Of a stretch of 64,000 nucleotides of DNA, positions 42,468-51,501 are shown in pieces; the first letter of the stretch is position 1; the number at the start of each line of letters is the position of its first letter. Position numbers and translations under genes: made by a program. The DNA lies in NCBI RefSeq assembly GCF_036231355.1, contig NZ_CP109496.1:7254001-7318000 (forward strand), given 5' to 3'. Under the pieces are notes generated by a model, which was given only the letters and a program-made list of their open reading frames with translations, was not told the DNA's origin and did not search any database. The stretch is from Streptomyces sp. NBC_01431. Its GTDB lineage: Bacteria; Actinomycetota; Actinomycetes; Streptomycetales; Streptomycetaceae.

Positions 42468-42542
42468 GCGAGCACGGGACGCGAACAGGGATCCGACAGT
42501 CCACCGGCGGGCCGTTTCCGGTCGCCGGGGGAGGAGATGAGG

Positions 42543-42611
42543 TCAGACGGCGTCAACCGGCGAGCTGGTCGCTCGCGCGGTCGCGGTGCAGATGCGGGTG
42601 ATGACCTTCAT
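42543..42611 (-). CDS. Possible 22-codon leader peptide upstream of the AlaRS-like gene
   Basis: The frame starts MKVITRICTATARATSS and ends at TGA 42543. Three GCG Ala codons alternate with Thr and Arg codons in the middle, and a fourth Ala codon is near the end. The ribosome binding site is weak (GTGGGCGGC directly before ATG). It precedes the AlaRS-like gene by 116 bp and the hairpin by 76 bp. A regulatory upstream ORF is an inference from this layout. Confidence 0.3.
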   Translation of the reverse strand: MKVITRICTATARATSSPVDAV

Positions 42612-42700
42612 GCCGCCCACGGTAGCGCCTGCGCGGCGCGGCGCGCCCGTGGTTTTCCCGCCCCTCGGGCGCGAGGCGCGCCGGGCGCGCCGTCGCCGGT

Positions 42701-43963
42701 CTACGGCACGAACCGCACCTCCGGGAAGCGGGCGGACGGGCCGTCGAGCAGCTGGTCGTCCTGTCCGCGCAGCCACCGGTCGAAGAAGGCCGCGATGTAC
42801 GCCTCCTGCGCGGTCACCGACCGTCGCGGATCCACGGTACCCACGTTGGCCGCGACCGTCTCCCGCGACAACCCCAACGGACCGGCCAGCTGCGGTATTT
42901 GGGACTGCAGGTCGGTGTAGCTCGCGTGCTCGGCGCCGGTGAGGGTCAGGTCCTTCAGCCACCCCGTGCTGTGTTGCCACACCGCGTTCCACGACGCGAC
43001 CGTGTGATGGTTGTCGCCCTGCTTGCCCATCAGGAGCAGCGGCCGGTCGACACCGTCCGTACCGACGGAGGACGGCTCGGACGGGTCGTCGTCGCGCTGG
43101 GTGTAGCCCATGACGCCGTCCAGGTCGGCCGCCGCCTTGAGCCTCGGGTCGTCGTGCATGGTCTGTGCCGCGGTGAACCCGCCCGCGGACTGGCCGAACA
43201 TGCCCACGGCGGTCAGATCGAGCGCGCCCCGCAGCTCCCCGGACAACCGGCCCAACTGGTCCAGTACGAAACGGGTGTCGGCGACGCGCACCGCCAGCGT
43301 CTTCTTCAGCAACGCGGTGACCTGGGCCTTGCCCGCCCTGCTCGCCTTGTCGAACTCCGCGGGCAGCACGGTGTTCTCCACCCGTCCGTCCGGGAACTCC
43401 ACGGCCGTCGCGTCATAGGTGTGGTCGATCATCACCACGACGTAGCCGCGTGAGGCGAGGTCGTCGCACAAGGTGGTGCCCAGCGTGCGCGGGTCTCCGG
43501 CACCCGGCGAGTACAACACGACCGGAAAGCCGCGCGGGTCGTGCCGGGCGGCCGGCGCGTTCGTACGGGCGTGGCTGCGGGTGGCCGCCCAGTCCGCCCT
43601 GCCCCGCGGTATGTCCGTGAGGTTGTTGACCGCGTCGAACCCGGCCGCCGCGCCCGGCAGCATCTGCGGGGCGCGGGGATACCCCGCGACGTGCCGCGCC
43701 GGGTAGCGGACGCTGACCATCAACTCCCGGTAGGGCCGCGAGCCCACCCAGGGGTCGGGACGGCCGCGATCGGTGAGGTGGAGGGAGACGGTCCCCACGG
43801 GGTACGGCCCCGTGGGAGCGGGCAACGACATCCGTGCCGTCGGGGCCGACCGGTGCGGTGACCCGGCGGGCGCCGCAGCTGCGACGTTGCCGCAGGTGAG
43901 ACCGGCGAACCCGGCGAGAGCGGCGGTGGACAGGAACACCCGGCGGGAAGCTGAAGCACTCAT
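42701..43963 (-). CDS. Tat-exported alpha/beta hydrolase, PAF-acetylhydrolase type
   Basis: 420 residues. The N-terminus SASASRRVFLSTAALAGFAGL is a Tat signal. The hydrolase fold has FPVVLYSPGAGDPRT (oxyanion region), RGYVVVMIDHTYDAT, and nucleophile Ser in GMFGQSAGGFTAAQTM. A catalytic Asp in AADLDGVMG and a His in TGAEHASYTDLQ complete a plausible triad. The layout matches platelet-activating-factor acetylhydrolase-like esterases. Start ATG 43963 has no clear ribosome binding site. Confidence 0.85.
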   Translation of the reverse strand: MSASASRRVFLSTAALAGFAGLTCGNVAAAAPAGSPHRSAPTARMSLPAPTGPYPVGTVSLHLTDRGRPDPWVGSRPYRELMVSVRYPARHVAGYPRAPQMLPGAAAGFDAVNNLTDIPRGRADWAATRSHARTNAPAARHDPRGFPVVLYSPGAGDPRTLGTTLCDDLASRGYVVVMIDHTYDATAVEFPDGRVENTVLPAEFDKASRAGKAQVTALLKKTLAVRVADTRFVLDQLGRLSGELRGALDLTAVGMFGQSAGGFTAAQTMHDDPRLKAAADLDGVMGYTQRDDDPSEPSSVGTDGVDRPLLLMGKQGDNHHTVASWNAVWQHSTGWLKDLTLTGAEHASYTDLQSQIPQLAGPLGLSRETVAANVGTVDPRRSVTAQEAYIAAFFDRWLRGQDDQLLDGPSARFPEVRFVP

Positions 43964-44425
43964 GAGCCAAGGCTGACCCACTCACCCCCGCCACACCATC
44001 GTGCTAGCCCCCGCTCCGGGGTTTGGATTTCCCGACCTCCGAGCGGCATCGGACCACCGCACCGGCCTTCACGAGCGAGTACGGGGATGGCACTCAGCCG
44101 CTGTCGCAGACGGATGTGCGTGTGCCACACATGGCGGCGGGCCGTCCGCGCCCGGCGAGCGGGGGTGGCTCGCCTGGTGGGGGGAGTACCAGGGAACCAA
44201 CGGCCCCGCCCGCCGGGCGGCTTCCCGGTGGCGGCAGGGCGGCCCGGAACTCCCGCGACGGCTGCCCCTGCCACGCGATGCTGCGCACCGGGAGCGCGGT
44301 GGGTGGTCTCTCACAGATCACCATCGCAGCGCGCTGGAGGACTGTACAGGTCGATTCTGGACGGTGACGGACCGCGATCCGTGATGTACGTGAGTGGTAA
44401 CTCCCTTGCGTTGAGAGAGAGTTGG
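43964..44425. other. Intergenic region, no supported gene
   Basis: About 460 bp between two leftward genes. Open frames on both strands lack ribosome binding sites and recognisable motifs. CCCCGCTCCGGGG at about 44012-44024 is a small hairpin near the hydrolase promoter, and a CACACATGG-type element occurs near 44120. Confidence 0.45.
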
Positions 44426-44785
44426 TCAACGGCGCCGTGAGGCGTTGTCGCCACCGCGCTCGTTGTCTCCGTCTGTGCTCGGCTGCGTTTTCGCCGGGCG
44501 GGTGCCGTGGTTTCCGAAGCCGGGGAATTGGTGCGGGGTGAGCCGCGTGCGGCCGCGGGGCATCTCGGCGGGTTCGCGCCGTTCAGCCACCTCGCCCACC
44601 GGTCCCGACGCCGGCGGCCGGGGCTGCTCCTCGGGGCGTGGTGGGCGCGGCGCGCGGGCCTGCCTGCGCAGTCCCCACCAAACGGCCCCGATCAGCAGTG
44701 CCACGATGACCAGGCCCACGGCCAACGGCACCGCACCGACCACCAGTCCGTGGGTGAGCGCCAGTTCCTTGCTGCGAATGGTCAT
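44426..44785 (-). CDS. DUF6479-like small membrane protein
   Basis: 119 residues. A short polar start is followed by one membrane segment (GLVVGAVPLAVGLVIVALLIGAVWWGL), a basic stop-transfer stretch (RRQARAPRPP) and a disordered tail rich in Pro, Arg and Glu that ends FPGFGNHGTRPAKTQPS and beyond. This matches the DUF6479 family widespread in Streptomyces. Function unknown. Confidence 0.8.
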   Translation of the reverse strand: MTIRSKELALTHGLVVGAVPLAVGLVIVALLIGAVWWGLRRQARAPRPPRPEEQPRPPASGPVGEVAERREPAEMPRGRTRLTPHQFPGFGNHGTRPAKTQPSTDGDNERGGDNASRRR

Positions 44786-45092
44786 TTCCCACGAGTACCC
44801 AGCCGGGCCCGGTGAAACAGCCGGGTCCTGTCGTCAGCATGTGACGAGCGGATCGGACATGTTTCGGCGGCCTGCCCAGCGGCACCCGCACAGCAGTGGT
44901 TGCACAGCACGTGGACGAGGGCCACGGATGTCGGCGCCCGTGACTTCGGCGCCCGAGCGCCCCGCTCCGGCCGGTCGACACCCTTCGCCCGTGCTCCCGC
45001 GGAGGGTGTGGGACGTGCCCTGTGGGGTAGCGGGCGAAAACGGGCATGTGGGGTATCCACTGCCCGGCAGCCGACACATGGAGGATGCACCC

Positions 45093-45437
45093 ATGTCTGA
45101 CATCGATGCTCTTGAACTCGACGCTCTGTGGGAGGAGTTCCATCGGCTCGTCAACATGACCAGCCAGGAGCTGAGCGCGTGGCTGCGCACGGAAGCGGCC
45201 GCGGAGAACGCCGAGCAACTGCCGGAGCACGCCGGTACCGCCACCGGGCAGCATGTCCTCGGGATCCTGCGCAAGCGGCGCACGGACCTAACGGACGACG
45301 ACATCAAGGTCATGTACGCGATCGTGGACACGGTCGGTGCCCAGCGCCGGGACGATCTCGAACCGCAGGCCGGTGACGCGGCCTGGCGGCACCGGCTCAT
45401 GTCCTTGGGCCACGACCCGCTGAAGCCTCCCGAGTAG
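45093..45437 (+). CDS. DUF3140-like protein
   Basis: 114 residues, soluble and acidic. It starts MSDIDALELDALWEEFHRLVNMTSQELSAWLRTEAA and ends DDLEPQAGDAAWRHRLMSLGHDPLKP in order. RTDLTDDDIKVMYAIVDTV in the centre fits the DUF3140 family. GGAGG eight bases before ATG 45093 fixes the start. The 307 bp upstream hold no gene I can support. It is followed by a P450 gene 123 bp downstream, possibly co-transcribed. Confidence 0.82.
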   Translation: MSDIDALELDALWEEFHRLVNMTSQELSAWLRTEAAAENAEQLPEHAGTATGQHVLGILRKRRTDLTDDDIKVMYAIVDTVGAQRRDDLEPQAGDAAWRHRLMSLGHDPLKPPE

Positions 45438-45560
45438 GCGTGCGCCTCCGGCCGCGCGCCCCCCGTGCTGCTGTGCGCCGGCTTTCCGGCGGCGTCGATG
45501 GGGAGGTGTCCCGGTGCCGTAGCCCGGACCGGGCCCGCCCCCCGCCGGAGGTATCCCGCT

Positions 45561-46919
45561 GTGACCACCACCACTCCACCGCCGCGCACGGGATCGGCTC
45601 CGGGCGCCTGGCCGCTGCTCGGCCATGCCTGGCAGCTCCACTCCCGGCCCCTGGAGTTCCTGGCCTCGCTGCCGGCGCACGGCGATCTCGTACGGATCGG
45701 GATGGGGCCCTCGCCCGCCTACGTCGTCTGCGATCCGGAAGCTGCCCACCGGATGCTCACCGACTCCCGCACCTTCGACAAGGGCGGTCCGTTCTTCGAC
45801 AAGGCCCGCGTGCTCTTCGGCAGCAGTCTGCCCATGGCCGGCTGGCGGGAGCACCGCTGGCAGCGCCGCCAGATGCAGCCGGCCTTCCAGCCCGACCGGA
45901 TCGAGCGGTACGCGGTGGTCATGGGCGAGGAGGTCGACCGCATGACCGCCCGCTGGCGGCCCGGTCTGCGCCTTGACATCACCGAGGCGCTGACCACCCT
46001 GACCCTGCGCATCGTGACCCGCAGCGTGCTCGCCGCGGAGGCCGAGGACGCGGCCGTGGCCGAGGTGCAGCGGAGCCTGCACACCGTCATCGACGGCATC
46101 TACCAGCGGGTGATGCTGCCGCTCGGCCCGCTCTACCGGGTGCCCACCCGCGCCAACCGCCGCTACCGGCAGGCCTGCGACCGCCTGCACCGCGCCATCG
46201 ACGGCATCATCGCCGCGCGCCGGGCGGCACCGCCCGGCGACGATCTGGTCGCCATGCTGCTGGCCGCCCATGACGACGACACGGGCGAGCCGATGTCCGA
46301 AGTCGACGTCCGCGACCAGCTGATGGTCATGATCGGCGCGGGGTTCGAAACCACGGCCAACTCCCTGGCGTTCGCCCTCTGGCTGATCAGCCAGCACCCC
46401 GAGGTCGAGGCACAACTGCACGCCGAGGTGGACGAGACGCTGGCCGGCCGGACCGCCACCCCGGACGACCTCGACGGTCTGGCCTACACCCGGCGCGTCA
46501 TCAGCGAGGTCCTGCGGATGTACCCGGCGGGCTGGTTCTTCACCCGGGTCACCACCGCCGACACCACGCTGGCCGGGCAGGCACTGCCGGCCGGTACGGC
46601 CCTTCTCTACAGCGCCTACCTCCTCCAGCACCGGCCGGACCTGTTTCCCGACCCCGAGCGCTTCGACCCCGACCGGTGGCTGAAGCCGAGCGGGGACAGC
46701 CTGCCCAGGGGCGCTCACGTCCCCTTCGGCGGCGGCAACCGCAAGTGCATCGGCGACCAGTTCGCCCTGGTCGAGATGACCCTGGCCCTCGCCACCGTCT
46801 GCACCCGCTGGTCCGTCCACCCGGACCCTGGCGCCACCTTGCGCGTTCGGGTCCGCGGCACCCTCGGCCCCGGCCCGCTGGCCATGACCTGTCAACCGCG
46901 CGGCAAGGCCGCGGGCTGA
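45561..46919 (+). CDS. Cytochrome P450, pentalenene oxygenase-like
   Basis: 452 residues, longer than class I Streptomyces P450s. It has WREHRWQRRQMQPAFQPDRI (helix C), the I-helix MIGAGFETTANSL, ExxR in ISEVLRMYPAGWFF, PERFDPDRW and the haem loop VPFGGGNRKCIGDQFALVEM. The PERF segment and haem loop resemble terpene-oxidising P450s such as PtlI more than macrolide hydroxylases. No terpene synthase is adjacent. GGAGG precedes GTG 45561 by about 10 bases. Confidence 0.9.
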   Translation: MTTTTPPPRTGSAPGAWPLLGHAWQLHSRPLEFLASLPAHGDLVRIGMGPSPAYVVCDPEAAHRMLTDSRTFDKGGPFFDKARVLFGSSLPMAGWREHRWQRRQMQPAFQPDRIERYAVVMGEEVDRMTARWRPGLRLDITEALTTLTLRIVTRSVLAAEAEDAAVAEVQRSLHTVIDGIYQRVMLPLGPLYRVPTRANRRYRQACDRLHRAIDGIIAARRAAPPGDDLVAMLLAAHDDDTGEPMSEVDVRDQLMVMIGAGFETTANSLAFALWLISQHPEVEAQLHAEVDETLAGRTATPDDLDGLAYTRRVISEVLRMYPAGWFFTRVTTADTTLAGQALPAGTALLYSAYLLQHRPDLFPDPERFDPDRWLKPSGDSLPRGAHVPFGGGNRKCIGDQFALVEMTLALATVCTRWSVHPDPGATLRVRVRGTLGPGPLAMTCQPRGKAAG

Positions 46920-46926
46920 TCCGGCG

Positions 46927-48654
46927 CTACTTGCCCGGACGGGCCAGCAGCAGCTCGGTGTTGTGGTCGGCCGAGGAACCGAGCTTGACTGCCGGGGTGG
47001 CGTACGGGTCGTTGTACGACAGCTCGCGGTACAGCGCCGCCAGGCCCCGGTCGGAGGTGTCGGCGAAGTCCGTCGTGTAGGGAGCGGCGGACTCGATGAG
47101 GGTGGTGAACAGCGACAGGGTGCCATCGCCGTTGTCGGCTATCTCGATGATCCGGGCGTGCTGCGGATAGTCGACGTGGGACGCGGTGTTGATCTCCCAG
47201 AAGGCGCGCTCGGGCACGGCGTGGCCGTGCGGGGTGATCCGGTTCTCGTGGGTGTGGCCGTTGACCCAGGCCACCACGTTCGGATAGCGCTGGAGCAGTG
47301 AGACCAGGGCGTTGCCGTCGTGCCGTGCCTCGAAGGGGTGGTACGGGTCGGGGAGCAGGTTGCCCATGGTGGCGCTGGTGTGGTGGCTGAACAGGACGAT
47401 GAGCGAGTCGTTCGCCCCTCCGCGCACCACGTGGCCGTCGGTGTCGTACCAGTGGCCGCTGTGCGACTTGAGGACCGACTCCAGCCAGTTGAGCTGCGCG
47501 GTGCCCAGCGAACCGTCCGCGAATCCGGCCCTGTTGGTGGTGTCGAGGCTGATGCCGAGGACCCCGGCCGCGAGCGGGAAGGTGTAGTAGAGGTGGCCGC
47601 TGCTCGCCGCGTCCGGGGTGAAGCCGTGGCCGACCGGTCCGGCGCCGGTGTGGGCGGGGTCGAGGTGCGCCTTGGCGAACTCGACGGGGGTGAAGGGGCG
47701 GCGGCGCTCGTCGGGGGTGACCTTGCGGATCGCGCCGCCGTTGCCCAGCAACTGGCCGAGCAGCAGCGCCGCTTGGGCCGGGTCGTGCTGGAGCGCGTAC
47801 GCGAGCTTCGCCGCGGTGGCGTCGTCGCAGCCCTCGATCTTCCGGTCGCCGGTGTACAGGTCGTTCAGCAGGCCGAGGTCGGGCAGGCTGCCCTCGATGC
47901 TGTCGTCGTGGTTGCCGACGGTCGTGTACCACGGCATGTTGAGGCCCGGCGCGTCGAACGGGCGGCCCGCACCGGACAGGAAGCCGGGGATCTGCGGCAG
48001 GCCCTTGGCCTTGTAGGCGTCCTGGAGGGACGATTCCGGGTTCCAGTAGTTCACGCTGCCGGAGTTCTGGACGCCTTCGTAGCGCGAGGGATCGCCACTG
48101 CTCGGAGTGACCCGGCCACCGCTCATGACGGTCAGGTACCAGTCCAGCTCGATGAGTTCGTGGTTGTCGGTGTTGTCGCCGGTGGCCATCACCATCCCGA
48201 ACGGCAGCCCTGTGTACGGGCCTTGGCGCACCGCGTTGACCCGCTCGACGAGAGCCGAGGCGCCGCGCACGGTCAGGGCTTCCTGCGGGCGGTGCGCGCT
48301 GTCGTTGTACTGGGCCAGGTACTCGAACCGCACCGGGGACTCGGTGTCCGCCAGATGCAGGTCGGTGAACTGCACGAAGGAGGCGAGCCCGGTGCGGCGG
48401 TCGTCGCGGCCCGCGCCGCCCGCGGCGAGTTCGCCGCGCACCACCAGCGGCCATCCCGGCCCCGCGACGAGGCGCTTGTACGCTCCGGAGCCGACCGGCA
48501 GCGCGGCCTGTTCGAGGGTGGTCCCGCCGATCCGTACGGCCCGCGAGGCGGTGTCCGCCAGCGCGCGGTCCGGCGCCAGGGCCGGCCACAAAGCGGCTCC
48601 GGCGGCCGCCGCGGACATCCTCGAAACGAACTGGCGGCGGCTCATCCCACGCAT
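46927..48654 (-). CDS. Tat-exported metallophosphoesterase (TIGR03767-like)
   Basis: 575 residues. The Tat signal is MSRRQFVSRMSAAAAGAALW. The calcineurin-type metal sites are all visible: FTDLHLADTES, VMATGDNTDNHELIE, TTVGNHDDSIEG, VLFSHHTSATMG and WVNGHTHENR. The size and insertion pattern match the actinobacterial metallophosphoesterase family of PPA1498 type. It probably hydrolyses phosphate esters outside the cell. GGGGG seven bases before ATG 48654 decides the start. Confidence 0.92.
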   Translation of the reverse strand: MRGMSRRQFVSRMSAAAAGAALWPALAPDRALADTASRAVRIGGTTLEQAALPVGSGAYKRLVAGPGWPLVVRGELAAGGAGRDDRRTGLASFVQFTDLHLADTESPVRFEYLAQYNDSAHRPQEALTVRGASALVERVNAVRQGPYTGLPFGMVMATGDNTDNHELIELDWYLTVMSGGRVTPSSGDPSRYEGVQNSGSVNYWNPESSLQDAYKAKGLPQIPGFLSGAGRPFDAPGLNMPWYTTVGNHDDSIEGSLPDLGLLNDLYTGDRKIEGCDDATAAKLAYALQHDPAQAALLLGQLLGNGGAIRKVTPDERRRPFTPVEFAKAHLDPAHTGAGPVGHGFTPDAASSGHLYYTFPLAAGVLGISLDTTNRAGFADGSLGTAQLNWLESVLKSHSGHWYDTDGHVVRGGANDSLIVLFSHHTSATMGNLLPDPYHPFEARHDGNALVSLLQRYPNVVAWVNGHTHENRITPHGHAVPERAFWEINTASHVDYPQHARIIEIADNGDGTLSLFTTLIESAAPYTTDFADTSDRGLAALYRELSYNDPYATPAVKLGSSADHNTELLLARPGK

Positions 48655-48956
48655 GTGTATCCCCCTGGTAACGCTGACAGTTGAGGGCGCGACCAGCTTC
48701 GGGGCGTAGTCGCGCGGCGCACACACTACTGGCGAGTAGCCGCAGATACACCCACCGGGAGCAAACTTGAGGGAAACAGGAGAGGTGCGTTGAGTGGCCC
48801 AGGCGCCGAGGATCTGCGGGCAGTCGGTCCCGCGGGACCCGCATTCGGGTACGAGTTGCCGCGTACGAGCGTGATCACAAGGGGGAAGGGGGCAAAGAGA
48901 TGCAAAGGTCGGCGTCAAGTGGGTACCCGGCAACAGAGCCTCCGGAGCGGCGGAGG

Positions 48957-49334
48957 ATGTGGACAGGGGTGAGTGATGTGAACACGTCCGAGAAGGGGAC
49001 GGCGCGGGGCAGCCGGGCGGGGCTGATCGGGATGCGCTCCCGTGGCGACGTCGACGTCGCGGTCAGGTACCTGGCGTCCCGGCGGGAAGTGACGGGCCAG
49101 TTCGCCATGGGCGCGGCCGCGGCCTACCGCTGGGCGTTGGGCCGCACCGCGCGCTCCCCGGTCACGGGTACGCAGGCTCGCGGCCTCCCGGACCTGCGGC
49201 TGCTGACCGCCGAAGTGGACGCGGCCGCCGTCCAGTTGGACGACCCGACCCTCCCGCCCGGCGCCCGGGACTTCACCCTTGGTGCCCACGAAGCGCTCGC
49301 CTGGCTGTGCGGCTACAGCGAACGCCGCACCTGA
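48957..49334 (+). CDS. Conserved hypothetical protein (about 125 aa)
   Basis: Not assigned to a named domain. A helical protein with GQFAMGAAAAYRWALGRT and LPDLRLLTAEVDAAAVQLDDPTLPPGARDFTLGAHEALAWLCG in order, which I associate with Streptomyces proteins of unknown role. Start is uncertain: ATG 48957 overlaps GGAGG; GTG 48969 and GTG 48978 are also possible. No signal peptide. Confidence 0.65.
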   Translation: MWTGVSDVNTSEKGTARGSRAGLIGMRSRGDVDVAVRYLASRREVTGQFAMGAAAAYRWALGRTARSPVTGTQARGLPDLRLLTAEVDAAAVQLDDPTLPPGARDFTLGAHEALAWLCGYSERRT

Positions 49335-49392
49335 TCCATGTTCCGTACGGCAGTCCAAAGGCGGCGCCGGCCGCTCCGGAGCGCATGCCGAG

Positions 49393-49424
49393 GCGGCCCC
49401 GCCGAGTGGGACGCGGGGCCGCCG
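49393..49424. terminator. Bidirectional hairpin terminator
   Basis: Perfect 11-bp arms GGCGGCCCCGC (49393-49403) and its complement (49414-49424) lie between two convergent genes. Confidence 0.8.
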
Positions 49425-49474
49425 TGGTGGTGCCGGAGACCGCTGGTCGGGCGGCCCCCGGAATCAGGCTCGGC

Positions 49475-49861
49475 TCACTTGCAGTACGGCACCGGGGCGA
49501 GGTTCTGCACGTAGCGTGCGGCGACCCAGCCCGGCTTGCCCGCTCCGAGCTTGTACCAGAGCTTGTTGCCGTCCACGTTCGGGCCGGTCTTCTTGCACTC
49601 CAGCGCGGTCACCGTGCCGTTGGCCAGCAGGTTGAGCCGCTTGGAGGTGGTGTTCGCTTCCTGGTGGACCCACAGGCCGCCGTTGGCGACGACCTTGCCC
49701 CGGGGCTCGGCCGCCGGGACGGCGCCGTGCGCCTGCTGGGCCGAGACGGCGACGGTCGGCGTCGCCGCCGACGCCGCCCCGCTGCCGAGCAGGATTCCCG
49801 TTCCGGCGAGGACCGCCACCGCCCCCGCGGCGACGACATGACGCATGCCAGGTACGTACAC
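49475..49861 (-). CDS. Secreted SH3b-domain protein
   Basis: 128 residues. A signal peptide (MRHVVAAGAVAVLAGTGILL, cleavage near ASA-AT) is followed by a bacterial SH3-like domain with GLWVHQEANTTSKRLNLLANGTVTALECKKTG and KLWYKLGAGKPGWVAARYVQNL in order. Two Cys could form one disulfide. Such domains bind cell-wall peptides. AAAGGGG six bases before GTG 49861 supports that start; ATG 49846 is the alternative. Confidence 0.85.
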   Translation of the reverse strand: MYVPGMRHVVAAGAVAVLAGTGILLGSGAASAATPTVAVSAQQAHGAVPAAEPRGKVVANGGLWVHQEANTTSKRLNLLANGTVTALECKKTGPNVDGNKLWYKLGAGKPGWVAARYVQNLAPVPYCK

Positions 49862-50098
49862 GATGTTCCCCTTTCACTCCCTTTGGGATGTACGCCCTGC
49901 AAGACGAGGGATCGGGTCGATCCGTTCCATGCGGATCGAAGAACGTCCCTGATTCGTAGGGGAGTTGACGGGCGGATCCGCCCTCCGGGGCCGGCGTGAC
50001 GGCTGGGAAGAGGGGCGGCCGCGGTGGTGCATGGCTCGCAGGTGACGGGGAAGAGATGATGCGGCCATGTCACGCTCCGTCCGGAAGGATTCCGTCCA

Positions 50099-50770
50099 GT
50101 GCTCCCCAGACAAGGCGCCTTAGTCGCCGCAGCCCTGCTGCTCCCGCTCGCCACGGCCACGCAGGCCGGCGCCGGGGCCCCGGCGCGGCCCACTGCCGGC
50201 GCCCCGGCGCCCGCGTGCGCCTACACCCCGGCCGTCCCCGCCGACAACTTCAAGGGGATACCGGACTTCGACCCCGTGAAGGCCGCCCGCCCGTACAGCG
50301 CGACCCTGCGCACCGGACAGGGCGCCATCACCTTCAAGGCGCTCACCGACAAGGCGCCGTGCACCACCAACTCCTTCCGGTTCCTGGCCGAGAAGCGGTA
50401 CTTCAACGGCACGCACTGCCACCGGCTCACGACCGCGCGGCTGTACGTCCTGCAGTGCGGTGACCCGACGGGCACGGGCAGCGGCGGGCCCGGCTACTCC
50501 TTCCCGGACGAGAACCTGACGGGCGCCACCTATCCCGCCGGGACGGTGGCGATGGCCAACGCCGGGCCCAACACCAATGGCAGCCAGTTCTTCTTCGTGT
50601 GGAAGGACACCAAGCTGTCGCCCGCCTACACGCCCTTCGGCACGGTCACCGCGGGACTCGACGTGCTGCAGAAGATCGCGGCGGGCGGCGAGGACGACCA
50701 GAACGGACCGGGGGACGGCTACCCGACGCTTCCGGTGAACATCAAACGCGTTCAGATCAAGAGCAAGTAG
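50099..50770 (+). CDS. Secreted cyclophilin-type peptidyl-prolyl isomerase
   Basis: 223 residues. A signal peptide (LVAAALLLPLATATQAGA) is followed by a cyclophilin fold with APCTTNSFRFLAEKRYFNGTHCHRL, AMANAGPNTNGSQFFFVW and TPFGTVTAGLDVLQKIA. Two Cys are paired in the N-terminal half. The catalytic Arg of the usual FHR(V/I) is replaced in CHRLTTARLYVLQCGDP, where HR remains. Codon 8 is TTA (50120-50122), so bldA dependence is likely. AAGGATT precedes GTG 50099. Confidence 0.9.
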   Translation: MLPRQGALVAAALLLPLATATQAGAGAPARPTAGAPAPACAYTPAVPADNFKGIPDFDPVKAARPYSATLRTGQGAITFKALTDKAPCTTNSFRFLAEKRYFNGTHCHRLTTARLYVLQCGDPTGTGSGGPGYSFPDENLTGATYPAGTVAMANAGPNTNGSQFFFVWKDTKLSPAYTPFGTVTAGLDVLQKIAAGGEDDQNGPGDGYPTLPVNIKRVQIKSK

Positions 50771-50784
50771 CCCGGATTCGCCGG

Positions 50785-50826
50785 GGGATGGCTCACCCCG
50801 CCGCCAGGCGGGCGCTGAGCCATCCC
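50785..50826 (+). terminator. Hairpin terminator after the cyclophilin gene
   Basis: GGGATGGCTCA (50785-50795) pairs perfectly with its complement at 50816-50826; an inner CCCGCC/GGCGGG stem caps the loop. Confidence 0.8.
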
Positions 50827-50974
50827 AGTGTGGCGGTGCCCGCCCGTCGCGTCGCCGACGAAGCCCCGGCTCCGCGGCTTCGCGCCGACGCGTGGCGGTG
50901 AAAGCGGGCCCGATCCGTTCCGTCCGCCCCCTCGCGGCCGTGCGGCACACCCCCGTGGCGCCGCACGTCCGTGC

Positions 50975-51412
50975 TCACGGCGTGGAGCGGGCCGGGCCGG
51001 GAGTGGCCACCCCGGTCTGCCGCGAGCGGGCCGCCGTTTCCCGCTCGTCGGCGGTCGACAGCCAGAAGTAGAGCGGGGGCAGGGCGAGTTCGATGCCCAT
51101 CAGGACCAGCTGGAACCAGTTCGGACGGCCGAGCGCGGCCCACGACAGGAGCCTGCTGGCGCCGCCCAGGAAGAAGATCCCGGCGAGCAGGCGCACCGCC
51201 CTCGACGGGATCGGCGACTGCCGTGCCACCCAGATCCAGGCCAGTCCGTATCCGAGGAAGATCGCGCTGAAGAAGCGCACGAGGCTGTCGACGGTCGGCC
51301 CCGGCGAACCCGCGCCGGGCACCGCGGCGAGCCCGGTGGTCAGGTGTAAGGCGCCGATCGCCACGTCGGCGATGCCCATCGCCCAGGAAAGCCACTTGAG
51401 GAGCCTGGCCAT
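50975..51412 (-). CDS. DUF4345 membrane protein
   Basis: 145 residues with four membrane segments: LSWAMGIADVAIGALHLTTG, LVRFFSAIFLGYGLAWIWVA, AVRLLAGIFFLGGASRLLSW and FQLVLMGIELALPPLYFWL. Length and layout fit DUF4345. Codon 22 is TTA (complement of 51347-51349). AAGGGGG eight bases before ATG 51412 sets the start. It is divergent from a TetR gene across a 36-bp operator. Confidence 0.88.
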   Translation of the reverse strand: MARLLKWLSWAMGIADVAIGALHLTTGLAAVPGAGSPGPTVDSLVRFFSAIFLGYGLAWIWVARQSPIPSRAVRLLAGIFFLGGASRLLSWAALGRPNWFQLVLMGIELALPPLYFWLSTADERETAARSRQTGVATPGPARSTP

Positions 51413-51424
51413 GTGCTGGTCCCC

Positions 51425-51460
51425 CTTCGCCTTAGTAGGCATCTGTCTACTAAGGCGAAG
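51425..51460. promoter_or_regulatory. 36-bp inverted repeat, probable TetR operator
   Basis: Perfect 14-bp arms CTTCGCCTTAGTAG (51425-51438) and CTACTAAGGCGAAG (51447-51460) flank GCATCTGT. It lies 13 bp upstream of the DUF4345 start and 42 bp upstream of the TetR start, so one bound dimer or pair of dimers could silence both. Confidence 0.8.
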
Positions 51461-51501
51461 GTAGGTTCATTGGTGGACACGCGTCAAGTAGCCTGGGCTC
51501 C

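Noticed and set aside
44094..44429. Open frames on both strands between the hydrolase and the DUF6479 gene
   Set aside because: No start signals and no recognisable protein pattern in any frame.
45025..45056. GGGTAT near the DUF3140 gene as a SigB-type promoter
   Set aside because: No GNNT or GTTT element at the required 14-16 bp spacing.
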